64,000 nucleotides of DNA from positions 1 through 64,000 of the forward strand of contig NZ_WOEY01000070.1 in the NCBI RefSeq assembly GCF_013177695.1, in the 5' to 3' direction. The notes below the pieces were generated by a model. That model was not told the origin of the DNA and made no database searches. It saw nothing but the letters and a program-made list of their open reading frames with translations. This DNA comes from Paraburkholderia solitsugae (GTDB lineage Bacteria; Pseudomonadota; Gammaproteobacteria; Burkholderiales; Burkholderiaceae). Within the stretch, counting starts at the first letter, position 1, and each line of letters opens with the position of its first letter. Made by a program: the position numbers and the translations under genes. Shown in pieces: positions 16,256 through 25,230 of the stretch.

Positions 16256-17518
16256 ATGGATAAACTCGTCATTGAAGGTGGCTACCCGCTGTCGGGTGAA
16301 GTCGTCGTCTCAGGTGCGAAGAACGCGGCGCTGCCGATCCTGTGCGCGGGTCTGCTCAGCGCGGAGTCGGTGCATCTGGACAACGTGCCCGACTTGCAGG
16401 ACGTGCGCACGATGCTGAAGCTGCTCGGCCAGATGGGCGTGCGCATCGAGAGCGGTGAGGGGCGCGTGTCGCTGGATGCGTCGAAGGTCGATAACCTCGT
16501 CGCACCGTACGAAATGGTGAAAACCATGCGTGCGTCGATCCTCGTGCTCGGCCCGCTGGTCGCGCGCTTCGGTCACGCCAAGGTGTCGCTGCCGGGTGGC
16601 TGCGCCATCGGCGCGCGTCCGGTGGATCAGCACATCAAAGGTCTGCAGGCCATGGGCGCCGAGATCACGATCGAGCACGGCTTCATCGAAGCGCGTGCGA
16701 AGCGTCTGAAGGGCGCGCGGATCGTGACCGACATGATCACCGTGACTGGCACTGAAAACCTGCTGATGGCGGCGGTGCTGGCTGAGGGCGAGACGGTCAT
16801 CGAGAATGCCGCGCGTGAGCCGGAAGTCGGCGACCTCGCGCATCTGCTGGTCTCGATGGGCGCAAAGATCGAAGGCATCGGCACGGATCGCCTGGTGATC
16901 CAGGGCGTCGACTCGCTGCATGGCGCAAAGCACACGGTGATTCCGGATCGTATCGAAGCCGGTACGTTTCTGTGCGCGGTCGCTGCTGCCGGCGGCGATG
17001 TCACATTGCGCCGCGTGCGTCCGCTGATCCTTGAAGCCGTCACCGAAAAGCTGCGTGAAGCCGGCGTCACGATCGAAGAAGGCGACGACTGGATGCGCGT
17101 GCGCATGGACAAGCGTCCGAGCGCGGTGAGCTTCCGCACGTCCGAATACCCGGCGTTCCCGACCGACATGCAGGCGCAGTTCATGGCGCTCAACACGATC
17201 GCGGACGGCACCTCGCAAGCTGTCGAGACGATCTTCGAGAACCGCTTCATGCACGTGCAGGAATTGAACCGCCTCGGCGCGAGCATCACGATCGACGGCA
17301 ACACCGCGCTCGTGACCGGCGTCGAGAAGCTGTCCGGCGCGAAGGTGATGGCAACCGACCTGCGTGCTTCGGCGAGCCTCGTGATCGCCGCGCTGCGTGC
17401 CGAAGGCGAAACGCTGATCGACCGTATCTATCACCTGGATCGGGGTTACGACCGGATGGAAACCAAGCTCAACGCCATCGGCGCCAAGGTGCGCCGTATC
17501 TCGGGGAGCCAGGCATGA
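16256..17518 (+). CDS. murA: UDP-N-acetylglucosamine 1-carboxyvinyltransferase MurA
   Basis: MurA transfers enolpyruvate to UDP-GlcNAc, the first committed step of peptidoglycan synthesis, and is the fosfomycin target. The 420-residue product has the usual length, with SGAKNAALPI near the N terminus, the catalytic cysteine (about C116) in GGCAIGARPVDQH, and the RYPAFPTD-like stretch SEYPAFPTDMQAQFMAL. Start ATG 16256 is chosen from family length. The GTG at 16157 would add 33 poorly supported residues. Its stop overlaps the hisG start (ATGA), so cell-wall and histidine genes are transcriptionally linked. Confidence 0.96.
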   Translation: MDKLVIEGGYPLSGEVVVSGAKNAALPILCAGLLSAESVHLDNVPDLQDVRTMLKLLGQMGVRIESGEGRVSLDASKVDNLVAPYEMVKTMRASILVLGPLVARFGHAKVSLPGGCAIGARPVDQHIKGLQAMGAEITIEHGFIEARAKRLKGARIVTDMITVTGTENLLMAAVLAEGETVIENAAREPEVGDLAHLLVSMGAKIEGIGTDRLVIQGVDSLHGAKHTVIPDRIEAGTFLCAVAAAGGDVTLRRVRPLILEAVTEKLREAGVTIEEGDDWMRVRMDKRPSAVSFRTSEYPAFPTDMQAQFMALNTIADGTSQAVETIFENRFMHVQELNRLGASITIDGNTALVTGVEKLSGAKVMATDLRASASLVIAALRAEGETLIDRIYHLDRGYDRMETKLNAIGAKVRRISGSQA

Positions 17519-18210
17519 GTTCGATGCCGCAAACGTCGTCTTCGCCGGCCGCGGGCGCGCCGCTTACGCTGGCTTTGTCGAAAGGGCGTATCTTCGAAGA
17601 GACGCTGCCGCTGCTCGCCGCAGCCGGCATTGAAGTCGCCGAAGATCCGGAAACCTCGCGCAAGCTGATCCTGCCCACTACGGATGCGAACTTGCGCGTG
17701 ATCATCGTGCGCGCCACCGACGTGCCGACCTACGTCGAATACGGCGCAGCCGACTTCGGCGTGGCCGGCAAAGACGTCTTGCTCGAACACGGTGGCAGCG
17801 GGCTGTATCAGCCGGTCGATCTGGACATTGCGCGCTGCCGCATGTCGGTCGCGGTGGCCGCCGGCTTCGACTACGCGAATGCGGTGCGTCAAGGGGCACG
17901 TCTGCGCGTGGCGACCAAGTATGTGGAAACGGCACGTGAGCATTTTGCCGCCAAGGGTGTGCACGTCGACCTGATCAAGCTGTACGGTTCGATGGAACTG
18001 GCGCCGCTGGTCGGCCTTGCTGACGCGATCGTCGACCTGGTCAGCTCGGGCAATACCTTGCGCGCCAACAATCTTGTCGAGGTGGAAGAGATCATGCAGA
18101 TTTCGTCGCGCCTCGTTGTGAACCAGGCGGCGCTGAAACTCAAGCGCGCTGCGCTGCGGCCGATCCTCGACGCGTTTGAACGCGCGTCGAAGGCCGGTGC
18201 TGCGGCCTGA
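17515..18210 (+). CDS. hisG: ATP phosphoribosyltransferase HisG, short form
   Basis: HisG catalyses the first step of histidine synthesis, joining ATP and PRPP. At 231 residues it is the short form that lacks the C-terminal regulatory domain and needs the HisZ subunit, which is not in this window. Motifs include LALSKGRIFEETLPLL, ATDVPTYVEYGAADFGVAGKD (two adjoining pieces) and DLVSSGNTLRANNL for PRPP binding. The first ~15 residues are a Ser/Pro-rich leader. It is coupled to murA by a four-base overlap. Confidence 0.95.
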   Translation: MSSMPQTSSSPAAGAPLTLALSKGRIFEETLPLLAAAGIEVAEDPETSRKLILPTTDANLRVIIVRATDVPTYVEYGAADFGVAGKDVLLEHGGSGLYQPVDLDIARCRMSVAVAAGFDYANAVRQGARLRVATKYVETAREHFAAKGVHVDLIKLYGSMELAPLVGLADAIVDLVSSGNTLRANNLVEVEEIMQISSRLVVNQAALKLKRAALRPILDAFERASKAGAAA

Positions 18211-18270
18211 AAAGTTTGACCACGCTCGTTTGACCACGCTTTAGCGCGCCTTACCGAAACGGATACCCGT

Positions 18271-19593
18271 ATGTCTATCAAGATTCGCAAACTCGATTCC
18301 AGTGCTCCCGACTTCCAGAAGTCGCTGCACGCGGTGCTCGCGTTCGAGGCGAGCGAAGACGAAGCAATCGAGCGCTCGGTCGCGCAGATTCTGAACGACG
18401 TGAAGGCACGCGGCGACGCTGCGGTGCTCGAGTACACGAACCGCTTCGACCGTGTCGAGGCGAAAAGCGTTGAGGCGCTCGAGTTGCCGATGTCCGAACT
18501 CGAAGCGGCGCTCGAAGGCCTCGAGCCTAAGCGCCGCGCGGCGCTCGAAGCGGCGGCGGCGCGCGTGCGCGGCTACCACGAGAAGCAGAAGATCGAGTGC
18601 GGCAGCCATAGCTGGCAGTACACGGAAGCGGACGGCACCGTCCTCGGCCAGAAGGTCACGCCGCTGGATCGCGCGGGTATCTATGTGCCGGGTGGCAAGG
18701 CGGCGTATCCGTCGTCGGTACTGATGAACGCGATTCCGGCCCGCGTGGCCGGCGTGCGCGAAATCGTCATGGTTGTGCCGACGCCGGATGGCGTGAAGAA
18801 TCCGCTGGTGCTGGCGGCTGCCTTGCTGGGCGGCGTGGATCGGGTGTTCACGATCGGCGGTGCGCAAGCGGTGGGCGCCTTGGCGTACGGCACGGAAACG
18901 GTGCCCGCAGTCGACAAGATCTGCGGTCCGGGCAATGCGTATGTCGCGTCGGCCAAGCGCCGCGTGTTCGGCACGGTCGGGATCGACATGATCGCCGGGC
19001 CGTCGGAAATTCTCGTGTTGTGCGACGGCACGACGGACCCGCGCTGGATCGCGATGGACCTATTCTCGCAAGCCGAGCACGACGAGCTCGCACAATCCAT
19101 CCTGCTGTGCCCGGACGATGCATTCATCGCCCGCGTGCGCGACGCGATCAACGAACTGCTGCCTACCATGCCGCGTCAGGACGTGATCCGCGCGTCGCTC
19201 GAAGGCCGTGGTGCGTTGATCAAGGTGCGCGATATGGCTGAAGCCTGCGCGATCGCCAACGACATCGCCCCGGAACACCTCGAAATCTCCGCGCTGGAGC
19301 CGCATCAGTGGGGCCAACTGATCCGCCATGCCGGTGCGATCTTCCTCGGCCGCTACACCAGCGAAAGCCTCGGCGACTACTGCGCGGGGCCGAATCACGT
19401 GCTGCCTACGTCGCGTACCGCACGGTTCTCGTCGCCGTTGGGTGTCTACGATTTCTTCAAGCGTTCGAGCGTGATCGAGGTCAGTGCGGAAGGCGCGCAA
19501 ACGCTCGGCGAGATCGCCGCTGAACTCGCCTATGGCGAAGGTTTGCAGGCGCACGCTCGCAGCGCCGAATACCGGATGCGGCAGAACGGCTAA
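18271..19593 (+). CDS. hisD: Histidinol dehydrogenase HisD
   Basis: HisD carries out the last two oxidations from histidinol to histidine with NAD and zinc. The 440-residue product has YVPGGKAAYPSSVLM, GGAQAVGALAYGT, KICGPGNAYVASAKR, zinc and catalytic segments DLFSQAEHDELAQS and APEHLEI, and GPNHVLPTSRTARFSS. It follows hisG after 60 bases and precedes hisC. Confidence 0.97.
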   Translation: MSIKIRKLDSSAPDFQKSLHAVLAFEASEDEAIERSVAQILNDVKARGDAAVLEYTNRFDRVEAKSVEALELPMSELEAALEGLEPKRRAALEAAAARVRGYHEKQKIECGSHSWQYTEADGTVLGQKVTPLDRAGIYVPGGKAAYPSSVLMNAIPARVAGVREIVMVVPTPDGVKNPLVLAAALLGGVDRVFTIGGAQAVGALAYGTETVPAVDKICGPGNAYVASAKRRVFGTVGIDMIAGPSEILVLCDGTTDPRWIAMDLFSQAEHDELAQSILLCPDDAFIARVRDAINELLPTMPRQDVIRASLEGRGALIKVRDMAEACAIANDIAPEHLEISALEPHQWGQLIRHAGAIFLGRYTSESLGDYCAGPNHVLPTSRTARFSSPLGVYDFFKRSSVIEVSAEGAQTLGEIAAELAYGEGLQAHARSAEYRMRQNG

Positions 19594-19626
19594 GCGCGGC
19601 TGAACGCGGGGAGCCTGAGCACGGAA

Positions 19627-19649
19627 GCGGGCATCGAGCCGATGCCCGC
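19627..19649 (+). other. Hairpin in the hisD-hisC gap
   Basis: GCGGGCATCG (19627-19636) and CGATGCCCGC (19640-19649) form a perfect 10-bp stem with a 3-nt loop. No T-run follows, so it is more likely an mRNA stability or processing element than a terminator. It lies 34 bases after the hisD stop in a 180-base gap. Confidence 0.6.
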
Positions 19650-19773
19650 GAACGCTGCCGACGGATTTCGCGCGGTTTCCCGTTTAAATAACGACAATAC
19701 AGACCAACCTGGGGCAGTCCGCAAGCCGCCGATATCCGGCCGGCGTCTCCCGTGCGGCCCGGTTCACTGACTT

Positions 19774-20844
19774 ATGACGACACCTCAAGACATCATCCGC
19801 CGCGACGTGCTCGCGATGACGAGCTATCCGGTTCCGGACGCCACGGGCTATATCAAGCTCGATGCGATGGAAAATCCGTTTCCGCTGCCACCTGTACTCG
19901 CCGCCCATCTGGGCGAGCATCTGGCCGGCGTCGCGCTGAACCGTTACCCGGCGCCGCGCCCGGAGGCGCTGATCGAAAAGATCAAGCGCGTGATGAGCGT
20001 GCCCGCCGGTTGCGACGTGCTGCTCGGCAATGGCTCGGATGAAATCATCAGCATGGTGTCGGTGGCGTGCGCAAAGCCGGGCGCCAAGGTGCTCGCGCCG
20101 GTGCCGGGTTTCGTGATGTATCAGATGTCGGCGAAGCTGGCGAATCTGGAATTCATCGGCGTGCCGCTGAAGGCGGATTTCACGCTCGACACCGAAGCGA
20201 TGCTGGCGGCGATCGCCGAGCATGAACCGGCGGTCGTCTATCTGGCCTATCCGAACAACCCGACCGGCACGCTGTACGACGACGCGGACATGGAGCGCAT
20301 CATCGCCGCCGCGAACAAAAGCCTGGTGGTGATCGACGAGGCGTACCAGCCGTTTGCGCAGCAAAGCTGGCTGCCGCGTGCCGATGCGTTCGACAACGTC
20401 GTCGTGATGCGTACCGTGTCCAAGCTCGGTCTGGCAGGCATTCGCCTGGGTTATCTGGTCGGCAAGCCCGCCTGGCTAACCGAATTCGACAAGGTGCGCC
20501 CGCCGTACAACACCAATGTGCTGACGCAAGCCGCCGCCGATTTCCTGCTCGACCACGTCGACGTGCTCGACACACAGGCCGCGCAATTGCGGGAAGAACG
20601 CACAAAACTCGCGCACGCCGTGGCCCAATTGCCGGGTGCCGAAGTGTTCCCGAGCGCCGGCAACTTCCTGCTGGTGCGGGTGCCTGACGCATCCGTTATG
20701 TTCGAAACGCTGCTGGCCGCACGGGTTCTGATCAAAAACGTGAGTAAAATGCATCCATTGCTGGTCAATTGCGTGCGTTTGACCGTCGGTTCGCCCGAAG
20801 AAAACGCCCAGTTGATCGCCGGACTGAAACTCGTGCTGCACTGA
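19774..20844 (+). CDS. hisC: Histidinol-phosphate aminotransferase HisC
   Basis: A PLP-dependent class I/II aminotransferase of 356 residues that converts imidazole acetol phosphate to histidinol phosphate. Visible features: KLDAMENPFPLP, the GNGSDEII phosphate-cup motif, YPNNPTGTLYD, VIDEAYQPFA and the PLP-lysine segment TVSKLGLAGIRLGYL. Its location between hisD and hisB makes the assignment firm. Confidence 0.96.
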   Translation: MTTPQDIIRRDVLAMTSYPVPDATGYIKLDAMENPFPLPPVLAAHLGEHLAGVALNRYPAPRPEALIEKIKRVMSVPAGCDVLLGNGSDEIISMVSVACAKPGAKVLAPVPGFVMYQMSAKLANLEFIGVPLKADFTLDTEAMLAAIAEHEPAVVYLAYPNNPTGTLYDDADMERIIAAANKSLVVIDEAYQPFAQQSWLPRADAFDNVVVMRTVSKLGLAGIRLGYLVGKPAWLTEFDKVRPPYNTNVLTQAAADFLLDHVDVLDTQAAQLREERTKLAHAVAQLPGAEVFPSAGNFLLVRVPDASVMFETLLAARVLIKNVSKMHPLLVNCVRLTVGSPEENAQLIAGLKLVLH

Positions 20845-20958
20845 ACGGCATGCCGAATGGCCGCGTGAGCGCTTTTCCCTACTGAGGGAAGCGCGCGCGG
20901 CTCGCCGTTTTCCCAACCCACACACCTATCGCTTTCTAGCTAGATTCGAGGAATTACC

Positions 20959-21546
20959 ATGCGCCTTGCGGAAGTCGTTCGCAACACCAGCGAAACGCAG
21001 ATCCGTGTGAAGATCAATCTGGACGGCACGGGTCAGCAGAAGCTGGCCACCGGTGTGCCGTTTCTTGATCACATGCTCGACCAGATCGCACGGCATGGAT
21101 TGTTCGATCTCGACATCGAAGCGCATGGTGACCTGCATATCGACGACCACCATACGGTCGAAGACGTCGGCATCACGCTCGGCCAGGCCGTCGCGAAGGC
21201 AATCGGCGATCGGAAGGGCATTTGCCGCTACGGTCATTCTTACGTGCCGCTGGACGAAGCGCTGTCGCGCGTCGTGATCGACTTTTCCGGCCGTCCGGGC
21301 CTCGAATTCCATGTGCCGTTCACGCGTGCGCGCATCGGCACGTTCGACGTCGATCTCTCCATCGAATTTTTCCGCGGATTCGTGAACCACGCCGGCGTCA
21401 CGCTGCATATCGATAACCTGCGCGGTCTGAACGCCCATCATCAGATGGAAACGGTCTTCAAGGCCTTCGGGCGTGCGTTGCGTATGGCCGTCGAGATGGA
21501 CGAACGCGCGGCGGGGCAGATTCCGTCGACCAAGGGCAGCCTTTAA
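20959..21546 (+). CDS. hisB: Imidazoleglycerol-phosphate dehydratase HisB
   Basis: Monofunctional IGP dehydratase, 195 residues, without the phosphatase domain fused in enterics. The two manganese-binding motifs are present: FLDHMLDQIARHG followed by DIEAHGDLHIDDHHTVEDVG, and FRGFVNHAGVTLHI with NAHHQMETVFKAFGRAL. The matching histidinol phosphatase is not in the window. ATG 20959 has GAGGA upstream. Confidence 0.97.
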   Translation: MRLAEVVRNTSETQIRVKINLDGTGQQKLATGVPFLDHMLDQIARHGLFDLDIEAHGDLHIDDHHTVEDVGITLGQAVAKAIGDRKGICRYGHSYVPLDEALSRVVIDFSGRPGLEFHVPFTRARIGTFDVDLSIEFFRGFVNHAGVTLHIDNLRGLNAHHQMETVFKAFGRALRMAVEMDERAAGQIPSTKGSL

Positions 21547-21605
21547 GCGCCCATTTACGAGCCTCGAGACCAGGACCGGCTGCGCTTGCCCGCACCCGGT
21601 GTGCG

Positions 21606-22226
21606 ATGGACATTCTGAAGTCGTTTATTTCGCTGCTGGCGCTGATCAACCCGGTCGGCGCCATTCCGTTCTTCATGAGCCTGACGGCGCATCAGAGCGA
21701 CGTCGAGCGGCGCAGGACCATCCGTATCGCGGCGATTTCGGTGTTCTGCGTGATCGCGGTGACCACGCTGCTCGGCCAGCAGATCATCAGCTTCTTTGGC
21801 ATTTCGGTCGGGTCGCTTGAAGTGGGCGGCGGGATCATCATGCTGCTGATGGCGATCAACATGCTGAACGCGCAGATCGGTAACAGCCGTTCCACGGCGG
21901 AAGAGCGCGATGAGGCCGAGCAGAAGGACAACATCGCGGTCGTGCCGCTGGCGATCCCGCTGCTAACCGGCCCGGGCGCGATCAGTACCACGATTATTTA
22001 TGCGGCCGGCTCGGCGCATTGGTACGACCGGCTCAGCCTGATCGCGATCGGCGCCGTGTTGGCGGCGATCTGCTTTTTTTCGCTGCGCCTCGCTGAACCG
22101 ATTGCCCGCTGGGTCGGTCGCACGGGTATCAACATCGGCACGCGGCTCATGGGGTTGATGTTATCGGCGCTGGCGGTGGAATTCATCGTCGATGGATTGA
22201 AGGCATTGCTGCCTAACTTGAAATGA
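21606..22226 (+). CDS. MarC-family integral membrane protein
   Basis: A 206-residue protein with about six hydrophobic segments and the MarC/YhgN family features: LLALINPVGAIPFF near the start, GGGIIMLLMAINML, and VPLAIPLLTGPGAIST. The function of this family is not settled; it was named after the mar locus but is not a proven antibiotic exporter. Its stop overlaps the hisH start (ATGA), so it is a translationally coupled member of the his operon. No role in histidine synthesis is known. Confidence 0.9.
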   Translation: MDILKSFISLLALINPVGAIPFFMSLTAHQSDVERRRTIRIAAISVFCVIAVTTLLGQQIISFFGISVGSLEVGGGIIMLLMAINMLNAQIGNSRSTAEERDEAEQKDNIAVVPLAIPLLTGPGAISTTIIYAAGSAHWYDRLSLIAIGAVLAAICFFSLRLAEPIARWVGRTGINIGTRLMGLMLSALAVEFIVDGLKALLPNLK

Positions 22227-22864
22227 AAACTTCGATAGCGATTGTGGATTACGGAATGGGCAACCTGCGCTCGGTTGCCCAGGCATTGCGCCACGCCGCG
22301 CCGGAAGCGGACGTGGCGATCGTCGATCAACCCGACGCGATCCGCTCGGCTGATCGCGTGGTGCTGCCCGGCCAGGGCGCCATGCCCGACTGCATGCGCA
22401 GTCTGGCCGAATCCGGCCTGCAGGAAGCGGTCATTGAAGCCTCGCGCAACAAGCCGTTGATGGGCGTGTGCGTCGGCGAGCAGATGCTGTTCGACTGGAG
22501 CGCCGAAGGCGATACGCCTGGCCTCGGCCTGTTGCCCGGTAAGGTGCTGCGCTTCGACCTTGAAGGTCAGGTGCAGGACGACGGCTCGCGCTTCAAGGTG
22601 CCGCAAATGGGCTGGAACCGCGTGCGCCAGGCGCAGCCGCATCCGTTGTGGGACGGCGTCGCCGATAACGCGTTCTTCTACTTCGTGCATAGCTATTACG
22701 TCGTGCCGGACAATGCCGCCCATACGTCGGGCGAAACGGTGTACGGTGTGCCCTTTACCTCGGCGGTGGCGCGGGATAACATCTTCGCGACCCAATTCCA
22801 TCCGGAAAAGAGCGCCGAAGCGGGGCTGCGCGTGTATCGCAACTTCGTGCACTGGAACCCGTGA
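22223..22864 (+). CDS. hisH: Imidazole glycerol phosphate synthase glutaminase subunit HisH
   Basis: HisH hydrolyses glutamine and channels ammonia to HisF. The 213-residue class I amidotransferase starts AIVDYGMGNLRSV, has the oxyanion/active-site segments VVLPGQGAMPDCM and the catalytic cysteine in GVCVGEQMLF, and the His-Glu pair in ATQFHPEKSAEAG. It overlaps marC by four bases and is followed by a 214-base gap before hisA. Confidence 0.96.
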   Translation: MKTSIAIVDYGMGNLRSVAQALRHAAPEADVAIVDQPDAIRSADRVVLPGQGAMPDCMRSLAESGLQEAVIEASRNKPLMGVCVGEQMLFDWSAEGDTPGLGLLPGKVLRFDLEGQVQDDGSRFKVPQMGWNRVRQAQPHPLWDGVADNAFFYFVHSYYVVPDNAAHTSGETVYGVPFTSAVARDNIFATQFHPEKSAEAGLRVYRNFVHWNP

Positions 22865-23078
22865 GCGCCTTTCTTCATCCTGTTGCCCTGCGCCGTTCCG
22901 CCACAAGCGGAGCGTTGGCCGTGCGCCACAACCGCAGCAAGACGATTTCGCTCCAAACCGACGCTCCGCAAGGGCGTCGAAAGAGTTGTACTAAACTAGC
23001 GAAACGGCGTTGTGGCGGGCTGGCTTCTCAGCCGCTGCCGCCGACCTTCAACCACCTCCCAGACAACACCCGATTGCT

Positions 23079-23831
23079 ATGCTGCTGATTCCCGCCATCG
23101 ACCTGAAAGATGGTCACTGTGTACGCCTCAAACAGGGCGATATGGACCAGGCGACGATATTTTCCGAGGAACCGGCGGCGATGGCCCGGCATTGGGTCGA
23201 TCGCGGCGCCCGCCGTCTGCACCTCGTCGACCTGAATGGCGCGTTCGCCGGCAAGCCGAGAAACGAAGACGCGATTCGCGCGATCATCGAGGAAGTAGGG
23301 GGCGAGATCCCCGTCCAGCTGGGCGGCGGCATTCGCGACCTGAACACGATCGAGCGCTATCTGGACGACGGTTTGTCGTACGTCATCATCGGCACGGCCG
23401 CGGTGAAGAATCCGGGCTTCCTGCAAGATGCGTGTACGGCTTTCGGCGGTCATATCATCGTCGGTCTGGATGCGAAAGACGGCAAGGTTGCTACCGACGG
23501 CTGGAGCAAGCTGACCGGGCATGAAGTGGCGGATCTGGCGCGCAAGTTCGAGGACTACGGCTGCGAGTCGATCATCTACACGGACATCGGCCGCGACGGC
23601 ATGCTGCAGGGCATCAACATCGAAGCGACGGTGCGTCTCGCGCGCGCGGTGAAGATTCCGGTGATCGCGAGCGGCGGTTTGTCGAACCTTACGGACATCG
23701 AATCGCTGTGCGAAGTCGAGGACGAAGGCATCGAAGGCGTGATCTGCGGCCGGGCAATCTACTCGGGCGATCTGGACTTCACGGCGGCCCAGACCCTCGC
23801 GGACCGGCTGCGCGAATCGGACGACGCGTAA
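23079..23831 (+). CDS. hisA: ProFAR isomerase HisA
   Basis: HisA isomerises ProFAR to PRFAR in histidine synthesis. The 250-residue TIM barrel starts MLLIPAIDLKDGHCVRL (first catalytic Asp in AIDL), has VQLGGGIRDLNTIERYL, VGLDAKDGKV, IYTDIGRDGML (second catalytic Asp) and ASGGLSNLTDI. The start at 23079 matches the family; the upstream open frame (to 23010) is discarded. The 214 bases before it and 213 after it hold no convincing gene. Confidence 0.97.
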   Translation: MLLIPAIDLKDGHCVRLKQGDMDQATIFSEEPAAMARHWVDRGARRLHLVDLNGAFAGKPRNEDAIRAIIEEVGGEIPVQLGGGIRDLNTIERYLDDGLSYVIIGTAAVKNPGFLQDACTAFGGHIIVGLDAKDGKVATDGWSKLTGHEVADLARKFEDYGCESIIYTDIGRDGMLQGINIEATVRLARAVKIPVIASGGLSNLTDIESLCEVEDEGIEGVICGRAIYSGDLDFTAAQTLADRLRESDDA

Positions 23832-24044
23832 GTTTCACCGCTTGAAGCGTCGCGGTCGACCCGGAATCGACGCAGCAGTGGACTTAAAAGCGGACGCAAC
23901 GGCGCGTCCCTGAAGCGCGTCAAGCCGCAGGTGTTTCTGTTCGACATCCTCGCGGCCTGACGCGGCGAGCCGCGCCGGCACAGTGCCGCTCGTGAAGATT
24001 CAGGCGAGCGGCCTCATCAGCGGTATTGGCAGAATTGCAAGATC

Positions 24045-24818
24045 ATGGCTCTAGCTAAACGCATCATCCCCTGTCTCGACGTCACGGCTGGACGCGTGGT
24101 CAAGGGCGTCAACTTCGTCGAACTGCGCGATGCGGGCGACCCGGTCGAAATTGCCCGTCGCTACGACGAGCAGGGCGCCGACGAACTGACCTTCCTCGAC
24201 ATCACCGCCACGTCCGACCAGCGCGACCTGATCCTGCCGATCATCGAAGCGGTCGCCTCCCAGGTGTTTATTCCGCTGACGGTCGGCGGCGGCGTGCGCG
24301 CGGTCGAAGACGTGCGGCGCCTGCTGAACGCGGGCGCGGACAAGATCAGCATGAACTCGTCGGCGGTCGCGAATCCCCAACTCGTGCGCGACGCAACGGA
24401 CAAGTACGGTTCGCAATGCATCGTCGTCGCCATCGACGCCAAGCGCGTCTCCGCGGACGGTGAACCGCCGCGCTGGGAAGTCTTCACGCATGGGGGCCGC
24501 AAGGCCACCGGCCTCGAAGCCGTCGAATGGGCGCGCAAGATGGCCGAACTGGGCGCGGGTGAAATCCTGCTGACCAGCATGGACCGTGACGGCACCAAGA
24601 GTGGCTTCGATATCGCGCTCACGCGGGCGGTGTCCGATGCGGTGTCGATTCCGGTCATTGCCTCGGGCGGCGTCGGCTCGCTGCAGCATCTGGCCGACGG
24701 CATCAAGAACGGCCACGCGGACGCGGTATTGGCCGCCAGCATCTTCCACTACGGCGAACATACCGTGGGCGAGGCCAAGCGCTTCATGGCCGATCAAGGT
24801 ATTTCGGTGAGGTTGTGA
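24045..24818 (+). CDS. hisF: Imidazole glycerol phosphate synthase cyclase subunit HisF
   Basis: HisF uses ammonia from HisH to form IGP and AICAR. The 257-residue barrel starts MALAKRIIPCLDVTAGRVVKG (catalytic Asp in CLDV), with LTVGGGVRAVEDVRRLL, GGRKATGLEAVEWARKM, LLTSMDRDGTKSG (second Asp) and IASGGVGSLQHL. It precedes hisI by a single base. Confidence 0.97.
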   Translation: MALAKRIIPCLDVTAGRVVKGVNFVELRDAGDPVEIARRYDEQGADELTFLDITATSDQRDLILPIIEAVASQVFIPLTVGGGVRAVEDVRRLLNAGADKISMNSSAVANPQLVRDATDKYGSQCIVVAIDAKRVSADGEPPRWEVFTHGGRKATGLEAVEWARKMAELGAGEILLTSMDRDGTKSGFDIALTRAVSDAVSIPVIASGGVGSLQHLADGIKNGHADAVLAASIFHYGEHTVGEAKRFMADQGISVRL

Positions 24819-24819
24819 C

Positions 24820-25230
24820 GTGGTGAATCCCTCGGCAGCAGAGTGGCTCGACAAGGTCAGGTGGGACGCGAACGGCCTCGTGCCGGTGATCGCGCAGGAA
24901 GCGTCGACCAACGACGTGCTGATGTTCGCGTGGATGAACCGCGACGCATTGGCGAAAACCATTGAAACCGGCCGCGCGGTGTATTTCTCGCGCTCGCGCC
25001 AGCGCTTGTGGTTCAAGGGCGAAGAGTCCGGCCACGTGCAGCATGTACATGAAGTGCGGCTCGATTGCGACGAAGACGTCGTGCTGCTGAAGGTCGAGCA
25101 GGTGTCGGGCATCGCGTGCCACACCGGCCGCCACTCGTGCTTTTTCCAGAAATTCGAAGGCACGGTTGACGATGGCGGCTGGGTCGCCGTCGATCCCGTG
25201 TTGAAAGACCCCGAACACATCTACAAATGA
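24820..25230 (+). CDS. hisI: Phosphoribosyl-AMP cyclohydrolase HisI
   Basis: HisI opens the adenine ring of phosphoribosyl-AMP. It is the monofunctional form (136 residues), separate from HisE. Motifs: FAWMNRDALAKTIETG, YFSRSRQRLWFKGEESGH, the Asp metal cluster LDCDEDVVLLKVEQ, and ACHTGRHSCFF with the metal-binding cysteines. It starts at GTG 24820 or the adjacent GTG 24823. Its stop overlaps the hisE ATG. Confidence 0.96.
   Translation: MVNPSAAEWLDKVRWDANGLVPVIAQEASTNDVLMFAWMNRDALAKTIETGRAVYFSRSRQRLWFKGEESGHVQHVHEVRLDCDEDVVLLKVEQVSGIACHTGRHSCFFQKFEGTVDDGGWVAVDPVLKDPEHIYK

Noticed and set aside
16310..17434. Antisense ORF (374 codons) within murA
   Set aside because: Shadow of murA; the product is His/Arg/Asp-rich without domain character.
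24051..25220. Minus-strand ORF (389 codons) across hisF and hisI
   Set aside because: Spans two genuine genes on the opposite strand; amino-acid makeup is that of a shadow ORF.
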